Below, piece after piece: positions 8,327 to 16,843 of a stretch of 32,669 nt of DNA; the first letter of the stretch is position 1; the number at the start of each line of letters is the position of its first letter. The notes beneath the pieces are model-generated. The model saw nothing but the letters and a program-made list of their open reading frames with translations, did not search any database and was not told the origin of the DNA. A program made the position numbers and the translations under genes. This DNA is from Streptomyces coryli (lineage in GTDB: Bacteria; Actinomycetota; Actinomycetes; Streptomycetales; Streptomycetaceae): contig NZ_JAAKZV010000073.1 of NCBI RefSeq assembly GCF_011044975.1, positions 1-32,669 of the forward strand, in the 5' to 3' direction.

Positions 8327-8334
8327 CCGGCTGA

Positions 8335-11300
8335 TCAACCACCCCCGAGGGCCAGCAACAGCCGCCGGCCCGCCTCCGCGTCCCGCTCCTCCGTCGCACC
8401 GGGGGGCGTGGGCGGGGAGGCGCGGCGGCCGACCGGGCGGAGGGCGAGGACCTCGTCCACCGCCCGGCCGGCGACCCGGCGGCGGTCGTAGCCGTCCGGG
8501 TCCGCCGCGAAGGCCAGCGCGGCCGCGGCGAGGACGCCGGTGACCTGACGGCTGCCGGTGGCCCGGCCCGCGATCAGCCGGTCGCGCAGCAGGCGCAGGT
8601 CGCCGGGGACCGGCAGCAGCTCCGGCAGCCGCTTGCCCCCGAACTGCGGGTAGCCCCGCCCGACCAGGGCCTCGGCCACCAGTTCCGCGGAGCCGGCCGC
8701 ATCGGCCCTGGCCAGGTCCACCGCCGGATGCCCGGCGGCCTCCAGCGTCGCCTCGCACACCCGCAACCGGACGGCCGCCGGCGGGTGCTCGGCCGCGTCG
8801 CCGGCCTCGCCCGCGTCCTCCGGCGGCTCCAGCGCCGCCAGTACGTCCCCGAGCACCTGCGGATACGCGACCCCGCACGCCAGCGTCGCGCACACGTCGG
8901 CGAAGACCTCGCCCAGCCAGCCCTGCCAGCGCGGCAGTTCGGCCGCCGGCAGGCCGCAGCCGGCCAGCCGCTCGCGCAGCTCGCCGGTGAGCCCGAAGTC
9001 GTCCTCGATGTGGTGGCCCACCTCGTGCGCCACGGTCAGCAGCGCGGGGAGGTGGGAGGCGTAATACCAGGGGATGTCGATCACCGGGAACGGCAGATTG
9101 CGGGCCGCCCGTGCGCCTTCGCCCGTGTGGATGCCGCCGCGCGGCAGCAGCTCCCGGTACTGGTCGCCGCGCCGGTGCGCGCGCGGCGCCGCGGTGCGGC
9201 TGAACGACACTAGCGGCGGCTCCTTCGGCGGCGTCCCCGCCGCGCCGTCCGCGGCCAGCGCCGCCTGCAGCGGGGCCCGGTAGCAGGCCCACGCCAGCTC
9301 GTCCGCCGCGGCCAGGAAGTCGCGCGACTCCGGCAGCCGGCGCAGCGCGAACTTGCCGCGGAAGTAGTCCCAGACGTGGTGCAGATCGAGCACCAGTGGC
9401 AGTGCCTGGCTCTCCCGCGCCAGCTCGAGCCCCGAGCCGAGCATCCGGGAGACGGCCAGCAGCTGGCTGTGGTGCTTCTCCAGCTCCGCGCCCTCGCCCT
9501 CCGACAGCCTGATCCAGGTCTCCAGTTCGCGGGCCAGTCCGTCGGCCACGTTACGGAATCCGGCCTGCCGCACGGTGGTGCGCACCGGGGTGACGGGCGG
9601 CGGGCCCTTGGGCCGGTGCAGCAGCGACGAGGCGGCCGCGTACAGGGCGGTGGCGCGGCGCGCGTCGTCGTCGTCCGCGAAGGCGGTGGTGCCGGAGCCG
9701 CGGGCGGTGGAGCGTAGTTTGCGGGTCGCCTCGGCCAGCGTCGCGTGTCCGTCGAGGTCGGCGTAGAAGCCGAGCAGGTGCTCCAGGCCGCCCTCCGGGA
9801 AGACGCCGGTGCACACCACCGCCGGGCAGTTGCCATGGCTGAAGAGGTGCGCGGCGAACAGATTGCGCAGCGTCAGCTGCACCGCCGTATCCACCTCGGA
9901 GCCGGGATACGGCGGGTCGAGCACGACGACGGGGACCCGCCCAGGATCGAACTCGGCCAGCCAGCGGGACAGATGCACCGGGAAGAGGTCGGAGCCGCGC
10001 GCCTTCCCCGCCAGCCGGCGGGCGTGCCCGGCCGGCGAGAACTCCAGATACGGCACCCCGCCGCGCTGCCGCAGCGGCGCCGCGAGGTGCAGGATGTCCA
10101 GCCCTTCCGGGGGCGGGCCCAGCTGCGCGGCCAGCTCGGCGTCCGGCTGGAAGGTCAGCAGCCGCGCCGGATAGCCGCCGAGCGACGGGCGGCGGCCGCG
10201 CAGCCAGTACGTCAGCGGGGACTGTCCCCCCGAAGTCGCCCCGGAAGCGGGGGCGTCCGGCTTGGTGGACACCACCAGCACCCGGTGAGGCCCGGGGTCG
10301 TGCGGCTGCAGCCGCTGCAGCTCGCGCCGGGTCTCCGGGGCGACGAGCGGCCAGCCCGCGGTCAGCGCTCCCGGCTGCAGTCGGTCCAGCGCCTGCCGGG
10401 TCTCCGGGCCCACGATGCCGTCCACGTCGAGGCGCAGCCGGTACAGCCGGTTGAGCCGGTGCTGCAGCCAGCACACGTCCACCTGCCGGGCGGCGCCGGG
10501 CAGCGTGCGGTACATGACCGGCTGATCGTCCTTGCCCGCCACCTCCAGCGCCGGCTGCAGCGTCATCTCCCACGGCAGCGCGTGCGCCGCCGGATCGTCG
10601 GAGTCGAGGCGTACGTACCGGGGCCGGCGCAGCTGCGGCCGGGACAGCTCGTCGCGCAGCGGCCGCTGCTGCTCGTGCCAGGCGGCGAGCTTGCCGGGGC
10701 GCGGCGGCGCGGCGTCGTCGACCGGGTCGATGCCGGGCTGCCGGTGCAGCTGCAGCACCTGCTCGCCCGGCCAGTCCTGGAACAGCCGCTGGCCGTCGGC
10801 GTCGGGACCGTCGAAGGCGGGGCGCTGCAGCCGCCGCAGCAGCTCCTCCACCCGCTCCACGACGCCCGTGACCTGCACCCGGCGGGCGCAGTCCAGCAGC
10901 GTGACGGGCACGCTGTGCCGCACCACGCCGCCGGATTCGGCCAGTTGGATGGCCCGGCGCAGCGCGTCCTCCGCCTCCCGGGGGCGCGGATTCACGCCCG
11001 CGTCCATGACCAGCGCGGACAGCGCCAGCCGTACGTGCGGCGGCCGCGGCGCGCCGCCGGCCACCTTCGGCGGCTGCGTCCAGGGCACCTCCGCCAGCCA
11101 GGTGCAGGCCAGCCCTGGGTGGCCGAGGCGGGCGGCGATACGGGCGCAGCGCCAGACGATCTGGCGGTTGCCGTGCGCGCTGTCGATGAGCACGCGGGCG
11201 GCCCGCTCGAGACCGGCGGCGTCGGCGTGGCCGCGCACCTGCGCGATCATCAGCTGCGCCAGCGCGTCGTCGGGGCCGTACGCGCCGGGGTCGGGGACGC

Positions 11301-14300
11301 AGGCGCCGAAGTACGGCTCCAGCTCCGCCCAGTCGACCCGCCCGCGCAGCGCCGGGTTGTCCGCCAGGTCGCGCAGGGTGGCCAGCCGGGCCTGCACCGG
11401 CTGGATGTCGCCGAGGGCGTCGGCCAGCTCCCGGATCGCGTCCGGGTCCGCGGCCGGCCCGTCGTCGCCGGCGATGCGGCACAGCGCGTGCAGCGGCCGT
11501 ACGAGCCCGGGCAGCGTCCCGTACGACAGCGGCGGGGCCTGTCCGGAGCGCGGGACGCCGGAGCGGACCGCCCACTCCTGGATGAGCAGCTGCAGTCGCA
11601 GCGCGAACTCCGGCTCCTGGCCCGGTGCTTCGTACGGCTCCAGCACCCGGTGCGCCGCCGCCAGGTCCTGGCTGTCGCGCAGCAGGAAGCGGGCGTAGAG
11701 GTAGTGGCACTCGGGCTCGCCCGCGAGATAGCCCAGCTCCGTCCACAGCCCGGTGGCCCGGGTGAAGCAGTCGTCGGCGGAGCCGATCTCCTGCAGCTCG
11801 CCGAGGGCCACGCCGCGGAGTTGGGCGGTCAGCGCCAGCTGCCGGTAGCGCTGGGCGCCGTGCAGCAGCCCGGCCACGGCGTCGGCGCGCTGCAGCGCGG
11901 CCAGCGCCTCGGCCTCGCGGCCCAGCTGCAGCTGCGCCTTGGCCTGCAGCCGGGCCAGCGCGGCCTGGTCCGCGGGCGGGGCCGGGGCCCGTTCTTTGGG
12001 CAGGTCGAGGATTGCGAGGGCGGCGGCCGGGCGACGGCAGCGCAGCAGCAGCCCGGCCTGCTGGGCGAGGGCCGGGAAGACCGGCAGCTCGGCTTCGGTG
12101 CGCAACTCCGCGGCCAGTGCGTACAGTTCCGTCGCCGCGTCGACCTCGCCCAGCAGCCGGTGCTCGCCGGCGCCGGTGGCGGCCGCGCTGGCGGCGATGT
12201 CCGGGCGGCGCGCGGACCGGGCGAAGGCGACGACCTCCTGATACGCCTGCGCGGCGGCCGCGGAGTGCAGCAGCCGCAGCGACGCGGCGCGGATGCTCAG
12301 CGCCCACAGCCGCTCCAGCTCGGGCAGCCCCTCGTAGGCGAGCACCCGGTGCTCGAGGCGGTAGACCGCCTCGCCGGCCCGGTCGCCCAGCGCCAGCACG
12401 GTGGCCTGCAGCACCTCTTCGCGCACCGAGTGCGCCCGCTCGGTGATGCCGGCCTGCTTGTACAGGTCGTCGGCCTTGGCCAGGCACAGCTCGACATCGG
12501 ACCAGATGTGGTCGTGCGCCGCCGACGGCACCCCGTCGGTCATGCCCTCGCGGAAGAGCGCGTAGGCGAGGTTCAGTTGCGCCTCGGCCATCAGCTCGTA
12601 CGTGATCAGGGTGTCGCCGCCGGGGATCCGGCGCGGGCTGTCCCGCTCCACGTACTCGTCGCCGAGGATCTCCTCGGCCAGGCCGCGCAGCCCCTGGGTG
12701 TCGCCCGCCGCCCAGGCCCGCTCCAGCTCCTCGCGCCAGCGCCGCGGGGCGTCGGAGTCGCGCATCTGGAAGCGGTGGTAGAGCGCCTCGCGCAGATAGC
12801 GGATGCGCCGCTCCGGGTGCGTCGTCTCCCCGGCCAGCTGCTCGAACCGCTCGGCGAAGTTCCGGTGCAGCTGCGCGAAGACCGGCCGGTCGGAGATCAG
12901 GTCGCGCATCGGCTGCAGCACCGCGCTGTGGAAGACCACGGACCGCTCGTCCTCGGTCACCTCGGTGATCCAGGACGAGGTGGCGGCGTAGTCGAGCAGC
13001 TTCCGCCAGGCGTCCTCCAGCTGCTTGGTGCTCGGCGGGGCGATGGCCGGGAAGACGTCCTGCCGGCCCGGCAGGTGGTGCGCGTCGTGCCGCGGATCGT
13101 CGTCGTCGGTGATCTGCTCCAGATGCGGTTTGAGGATGGACTCGACGTGCTCCCGGCGCAGCCGGCGCGGGATCACGCCGTAACGCAGCAGCCAGCGCAC
13201 CACCGGGTCGTCGATGCGGCGGACGACCCGGTTGACCAGGTAGCTCAGCAGCGGGGTGCGCAGGGTCTGCAGCTCCTCCGGGGAGACGTCCGGGTTCTGG
13301 TCCACATCGTCGGCGAAGAGCGCCAGATGGAAGGGCATGCCCGCGCTGCGGTCGATGACGACGCGCAGCAGCTCGGGCTCGTTGATGCCGCGGATCTCCC
13401 GCAGATAGCGCTGCGCCTCGCCCTCGGTGAAGGGCAGCACCGGCATGTCCTGATATGGGCCCAGCGCGGCGAACGCGGCATCGTGCCGGCCGCCGGCCAG
13501 CGGCGCCCGCCCGGCGACGACCAGCCGGATCGCCGGGCAGCGCTCCAGCACCTCGCCGAGCAGCCGCAAGAGCCCGTCCGCGTGCGAGGGGCTGCGCAGC
13601 AGCACCTCCTCCATCGTGTCGACGACCACCAGGACCGGCAGGTCGGCGGCGAAGGACTGGTTGAAGCGGGAGATGAACGCCTCCACCGCCTCGTCGCGGA
13701 TCCGCGCTTCGTCCTGGGTGCGGATGCCGCGGGCGGCCTCGGCGGCGGCGGGGGAGTTGGGGTCGGCGAGCAGCGAGCGGTAGGCGGCGTACTCGTCGAG
13801 GCCGGTGAACGCCCGGGCGGGCAGCCGCAGTTCCAGCTGGTCGGCGAGTTCCAGCAGCAGCAGCCAGGGCCAGCGGGCGCCGTTCAGCGGGTCGACGTGG
13901 TCGAAGTCGATCCGGGCACAGGTGACGTCCAGCTCCGGGGTCACGCACCGCCGGGACACCAGCCAGCGCAGCTGCATGGTCTTGCCCGACCCGGCCGGGC
14001 CGTGCATCTGCCACACCCGCGGCCCGGGCCCGTAGAGCAGCTCCTTCGCCTGTCCCCACAGCCCGTCCGGCTGCAGGAACTGCGCGGAGCGGGCGTAGTC
14101 CTGCGCCCAGTGGGTGCGGGCGCGCAGATAGCCGGCCCGGGTCTCGGCCCGGCGCAGCAGGGTGCGCTTGGTCAGCGGGGCGCGGTCCGGGTCGGCGAGT
14201 ACGAGGATCAGGTCCTGGCAGCGGCCGAAGTCGCGGCGGGCGTCGTTGGCCGCGAACTGCCGCTCGAAGTAGGCGCCCGCCGACTCCGGGTCGGCGAGGA

Positions 14301-14715
14301 TCAGATGCCGCAGCCGCTCGGCCGGCCGGCCGCGGGCGTGCCAGTGCTCGCTGAGCCGCATCTCCAGCTCCAGCAGCTTCGCCGGCAGCGGCCCGGTGCC
14401 GCCGGTATCGCCCAGCCAGGACAGGAAGTACGCGGACCGGTGCGCGTCCGGGACCTGCAGCTGGCCGCCGGGGAGCTCCTCCACGGCCTTGTTCGCCATC
14501 AGCTCCGACAGCGCGGGCGGCCGGTCGCCGGCGAACTCCACGAGCACCGCGCGGTAGGTCTTGGCGTCGAAGTAGCGCGCCACCGAGGCGGCCTGCAGTG
14601 CCGGAGTCCAGTGCTCGGGCAGCAGCTGGCGGCCGATGTCGTCGAGCGACTCGCCGCGGCTGAGCTTCGCGGCCAGCGACGCCGCCGCCTGGGCCAGCGA
14701 GATGGGCTCCGGCAT
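8335..14715 (-). CDS. Giant multidomain NTPase / TPR-like / dead CHAT / metallopeptidase-like protein
   Basis: This 2126-aa protein has no signal peptide. Visible parts, in order: helical N-terminal region (1-230); P-loop NTPase with Walker A GPAGSGKT (239-246) and Walker B LPVLVVVDTMEE (D366), STAND-like; long TPR-like helical array (about 610-1300, e.g. AQLQLGREAEALAALQRAD). A CHAT-type domain (about 1350-1680) follows. Its LHLAAPL (about 1535) and VVVLDPPYPG (about 1593) have lost the catalytic GHG and Cys. An insert in that domain, WLQHRLNRLY...VDGIVGPETRQAL (about 1410-1447), matches peptidoglycan-binding-1 repeats. The C-terminal region has HEVGHH (from about 1897) and GEVFADV (about 1934), a gluzincin-like zinc site. 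The ATG at 14715 is preceded by GAGGAG and lies 16 nt after the CHAT-ATPase stop. It is probably the sensor/scaffold of a conflict system; this is inference. Confidence 0.85.
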   Translation of the reverse strand: MPEPISLAQAAASLAAKLSRGESLDDIGRQLLPEHWTPALQAASVARYFDAKTYRAVLVEFAGDRPPALSELMANKAVEELPGGQLQVPDAHRSAYFLSWLGDTGGTGPLPAKLLELEMRLSEHWHARGRPAERLRHLILADPESAGAYFERQFAANDARRDFGRCQDLILVLADPDRAPLTKRTLLRRAETRAGYLRARTHWAQDYARSAQFLQPDGLWGQAKELLYGPGPRVWQMHGPAGSGKTMQLRWLVSRRCVTPELDVTCARIDFDHVDPLNGARWPWLLLLELADQLELRLPARAFTGLDEYAAYRSLLADPNSPAAAEAARGIRTQDEARIRDEAVEAFISRFNQSFAADLPVLVVVDTMEEVLLRSPSHADGLLRLLGEVLERCPAIRLVVAGRAPLAGGRHDAAFAALGPYQDMPVLPFTEGEAQRYLREIRGINEPELLRVVIDRSAGMPFHLALFADDVDQNPDVSPEELQTLRTPLLSYLVNRVVRRIDDPVVRWLLRYGVIPRRLRREHVESILKPHLEQITDDDDPRHDAHHLPGRQDVFPAIAPPSTKQLEDAWRKLLDYAATSSWITEVTEDERSVVFHSAVLQPMRDLISDRPVFAQLHRNFAERFEQLAGETTHPERRIRYLREALYHRFQMRDSDAPRRWREELERAWAAGDTQGLRGLAEEILGDEYVERDSPRRIPGGDTLITYELMAEAQLNLAYALFREGMTDGVPSAAHDHIWSDVELCLAKADDLYKQAGITERAHSVREEVLQATVLALGDRAGEAVYRLEHRVLAYEGLPELERLWALSIRAASLRLLHSAAAAQAYQEVVAFARSARRPDIAASAAATGAGEHRLLGEVDAATELYALAAELRTEAELPVFPALAQQAGLLLRCRRPAAALAILDLPKERAPAPPADQAALARLQAKAQLQLGREAEALAALQRADAVAGLLHGAQRYRQLALTAQLRGVALGELQEIGSADDCFTRATGLWTELGYLAGEPECHYLYARFLLRDSQDLAAAHRVLEPYEAPGQEPEFALRLQLLIQEWAVRSGVPRSGQAPPLSYGTLPGLVRPLHALCRIAGDDGPAADPDAIRELADALGDIQPVQARLATLRDLADNPALRGRVDWAELEPYFGACVPDPGAYGPDDALAQLMIAQVRGHADAAGLERAARVLIDSAHGNRQIVWRCARIAARLGHPGLACTWLAEVPWTQPPKVAGGAPRPPHVRLALSALVMDAGVNPRPREAEDALRRAIQLAESGGVVRHSVPVTLLDCARRVQVTGVVERVEELLRRLQRPAFDGPDADGQRLFQDWPGEQVLQLHRQPGIDPVDDAAPPRPGKLAAWHEQQRPLRDELSRPQLRRPRYVRLDSDDPAAHALPWEMTLQPALEVAGKDDQPVMYRTLPGAARQVDVCWLQHRLNRLYRLRLDVDGIVGPETRQALDRLQPGALTAGWPLVAPETRRELQRLQPHDPGPHRVLVVSTKPDAPASGATSGGQSPLTYWLRGRRPSLGGYPARLLTFQPDAELAAQLGPPPEGLDILHLAAPLRQRGGVPYLEFSPAGHARRLAGKARGSDLFPVHLSRWLAEFDPGRVPVVVLDPPYPGSEVDTAVQLTLRNLFAAHLFSHGNCPAVVCTGVFPEGGLEHLLGFYADLDGHATLAEATRKLRSTARGSGTTAFADDDDARRATALYAAASSLLHRPKGPPPVTPVRTTVRQAGFRNVADGLARELETWIRLSEGEGAELEKHHSQLLAVSRMLGSGLELARESQALPLVLDLHHVWDYFRGKFALRRLPESRDFLAAADELAWACYRAPLQAALAADGAAGTPPKEPPLVSFSRTAAPRAHRRGDQYRELLPRGGIHTGEGARAARNLPFPVIDIPWYYASHLPALLTVAHEVGHHIEDDFGLTGELRERLAGCGLPAAELPRWQGWLGEVFADVCATLACGVAYPQVLGDVLAALEPPEDAGEAGDAAEHPPAAVRLRVCEATLEAAGHPAVDLARADAAGSAELVAEALVGRGYPQFGGKRLPELLPVPGDLRLLRDRLIAGRATGSRQVTGVLAAAALAFAADPDGYDRRRVAGRAVDEVLALRPVGRRASPPTPPGATEERDAEAGRRLLLALGGG

Positions 14716-14731
14716 GCTCGCTCCTCGTGGG

Positions 14732-16843
14732 TCAGGACCGCGTCTGCGTGGCCTTCATCGTCAGCAGCAGATTCACGATTTTCTGGAAGACGTGGATGGG
14801 GAAGGGGCCCTCGGCGTCCCGGCGGAGCGCCGTGGCGATCTCTTCGAAGGCCTCGAAGTTCAGCTCCCGCAGCGCCGGCCGCGCGACCACCGTGCGCTCC
14901 CAGAACTCCCGGGAAAGCCGCCGGTACTCGTGCGGCGGGAAGTCGCCGAGCACCACCGGGCTGACCGGCATCACGTCCTGCAGATGCTTGAAGCCCCGCC
15001 AGCTCTGCGACGCCACCACCAGGATCCGTACCGGGAACTGCTCCGGCGGCTGCGCCACCTTGCGCACCGGGTCGAACAGCAGCGGCTTCAGCACGCCGCC
15101 GACGTCCGAGTCGATGACGCACTCGGCGTGGTCGAGGGCCAGCAGATGCGGCCGCTGCCGGGCAGCGGCGCGGTTCTTCAGGGTGGTGAGGAACTCCTGG
15201 AAGATCGCCATGCGGCGGTCGTCGGCACGGCCCTCTTCCGGATTGAAGGGGTAGTTCTGGTCCTCGCCGTCGGTCTCGACCCCCCGGCTCCACTCGGGCC
15301 CGCCCCGGGTCGCCCGGTTGAGCACCTGGTTGAAGCGGATGAAGTCGGCCGCGGCCATCGGATCGGGCTGCCGCTCGTCCATGCACGCGTTGCGGAGCGA
15401 CCGCAGGACCGACAGCCAGCCCAGCGTCTTGTGGTCGTCCCCGTCACCACGCCCGGCCTGCGCGGCGAGGTCGGCGTACGTGACGTCCTCGCCGAGCAGC
15501 ATGCAGGTGAGCAGGCACCACTTGGCCTGCCAGGTCTTGCCGGACGCCGGCTGCCCGGAGGTGATCGCCAGCAGCCGCTCGGCCGGGCCCGCCGCCTCGC
15601 GCGCCCCCTCGCACAGGTGCCACCAGCCGGTCCGCCGCTCCTTGGCGCGGCCGAGGAACATCGGCAGCTCGTCAAACGGCCACTTGCGGTTACGGGAGGA
15701 CAGCTCCGGCTCCGCGTGCCCCCACCGCTGCCGGGTCACCTCGGCCGGGTCGGGCACCGCGCACTCCAGCACCGGCAGCGCCCAGGAGGGCCGGCCCGGG
15801 TCGGTGAGGTAGAGGTGGTTGCGTACGTCGGTGATGATCTCGTCGATCGGCTTGGCGCAGGAGAGGCTGCGGTACAGCTCGTAGGAGAACTCGACCGCGG
15901 CGGGCGACTCGATGTCGCCCTGCATGGCGACGGCCGCGCCGACGCCCTGCTCCAGGCAGACGTTCACCAGGCTCCCGAAGTCGCCCGCGGGCGCGCCGGC
16001 CTGCCGGCAGACGTTGAACAGCACCAGCCGCGGCGCCCGCCCGTCGCCGAGCAGGATCTCCAGCATGTCCCGGTCGAGCGTCCACTGGCCCTTCGCGGGG
16101 GCGCCCCAGCGGCGCTGCTCGTTGCGCTCGTCCTTGGCGCCGTTCTGCGGCTCCACGTTGAAGTCGAGGCCGGGCAGGTCGCCCTCGACGGCGCGCATGC
16201 CGTGGCCGATGAAGTGCAGTACGTGCGGTCTCACAGCGGTTAGTTCGGCGCGCAGCTCCGTGGGGCTCGGTCCGTCGACCACCTCGGTGTGGATGCGGCC
16301 GGGCAGCTGGGCCAGCGCGGCGCCGATCTTGGCCAGTTCGTGGTCGGCGAGGAGCGTGTGGTCGGCCGGGTTGCAGACCACCAGCAGCGCCCGCAGCGGG
16401 CCCCGGTCCGCGCCGTTCTCCTCGCCGGGGGCGACGGGGTTGCCGCGGGCGCGGCCGCGGCGCAGCAGCACCCGCCCGTTGCGCCACAGGGCGTGCTGCC
16501 CGTCGTCGTGCATCAGCTCCCAGGGCAGCGTGGCGAGCACCGGGTCCTCGATGTCCAGGCGCACCCGTAACAGATTCTCCGGCGCGGCCGCGGCCACCAG
16601 CGCGGGCCAGCTGTCGGCGGGCGCGCCGCCGAACACCCCCGTGTACAGCCGCCGTCCGACGTCCCGCCGCAGCGCGGAATCCGCCTCGGGCTCCAGTGCC
16701 CTGGTGAACTCGCCGGCGCCCTCGGCCCCTTCGGCGCCGCGGGCGAGCGCGGCGAGCTCGGCCCCGAGCGGCCAGTCGACGGTGCGGCCGCCGTGCCGCA
16801 GGCTGACCTGGCTCGCCGTGATGGTGACGACGGCCCCGGTCAT
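14732..16843 (-). CDS. CHAT-domain protease fused to a P-loop ATPase
   Basis: The 703-aa protein starts MTGAVVTITASQ at 16843, where ATGA overlaps the stop of the upstream gene. The CHAT (caspase-HetF-associated with TPRs) domain spans about 90-360. It has the leading RLDIEDPVLATLPWEL motif, the catalytic His of HFIGHG (H214) and the catalytic Cys of LVLFNVCRQAG (C279), so it looks active. A P-loop domain follows: Walker A GQPASGKT (430-437) and Walker B HLLALD (D571), with a helical C-terminus. CHAT proteases cleave a partner protein when a sensor triggers them. Here the partner could be the small upstream product, while the larger downstream protein carries an inactive CHAT copy. An upstream extension of this frame is arginine-rich shadow and was rejected. 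Confidence 0.88.
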   Translation of the reverse strand: MTGAVVTITASQVSLRHGGRTVDWPLGAELAALARGAEGAEGAGEFTRALEPEADSALRRDVGRRLYTGVFGGAPADSWPALVAAAAPENLLRVRLDIEDPVLATLPWELMHDDGQHALWRNGRVLLRRGRARGNPVAPGEENGADRGPLRALLVVCNPADHTLLADHELAKIGAALAQLPGRIHTEVVDGPSPTELRAELTAVRPHVLHFIGHGMRAVEGDLPGLDFNVEPQNGAKDERNEQRRWGAPAKGQWTLDRDMLEILLGDGRAPRLVLFNVCRQAGAPAGDFGSLVNVCLEQGVGAAVAMQGDIESPAAVEFSYELYRSLSCAKPIDEIITDVRNHLYLTDPGRPSWALPVLECAVPDPAEVTRQRWGHAEPELSSRNRKWPFDELPMFLGRAKERRTGWWHLCEGAREAAGPAERLLAITSGQPASGKTWQAKWCLLTCMLLGEDVTYADLAAQAGRGDGDDHKTLGWLSVLRSLRNACMDERQPDPMAAADFIRFNQVLNRATRGGPEWSRGVETDGEDQNYPFNPEEGRADDRRMAIFQEFLTTLKNRAAARQRPHLLALDHAECVIDSDVGGVLKPLLFDPVRKVAQPPEQFPVRILVVASQSWRGFKHLQDVMPVSPVVLGDFPPHEYRRLSREFWERTVVARPALRELNFEAFEEIATALRRDAEGPFPIHVFQKIVNLLLTMKATQTRS

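Noticed and set aside
10375-10487. Peptidoglycan-binding-like motif as evidence for a secreted cell-wall enzyme
   Set aside because: The protein has no signal peptide and carries cytosolic NTPase and TPR-like parts, so a wall role was not called.
9551-14059. 1502-codon open frame on the - strand in another register
   Set aside because: Shadow of the 2126-aa gene; Arg/Ala/Gly-rich with no motifs, while the chosen frame has Walker, CHAT-like and HExxH motifs.
9745-14964. 1739-codon open frame on the + strand
   Set aside because: It is antisense to the giant protein gene; its Gln/Arg/Gly-rich product without domains is the usual GC-driven shadow frame.
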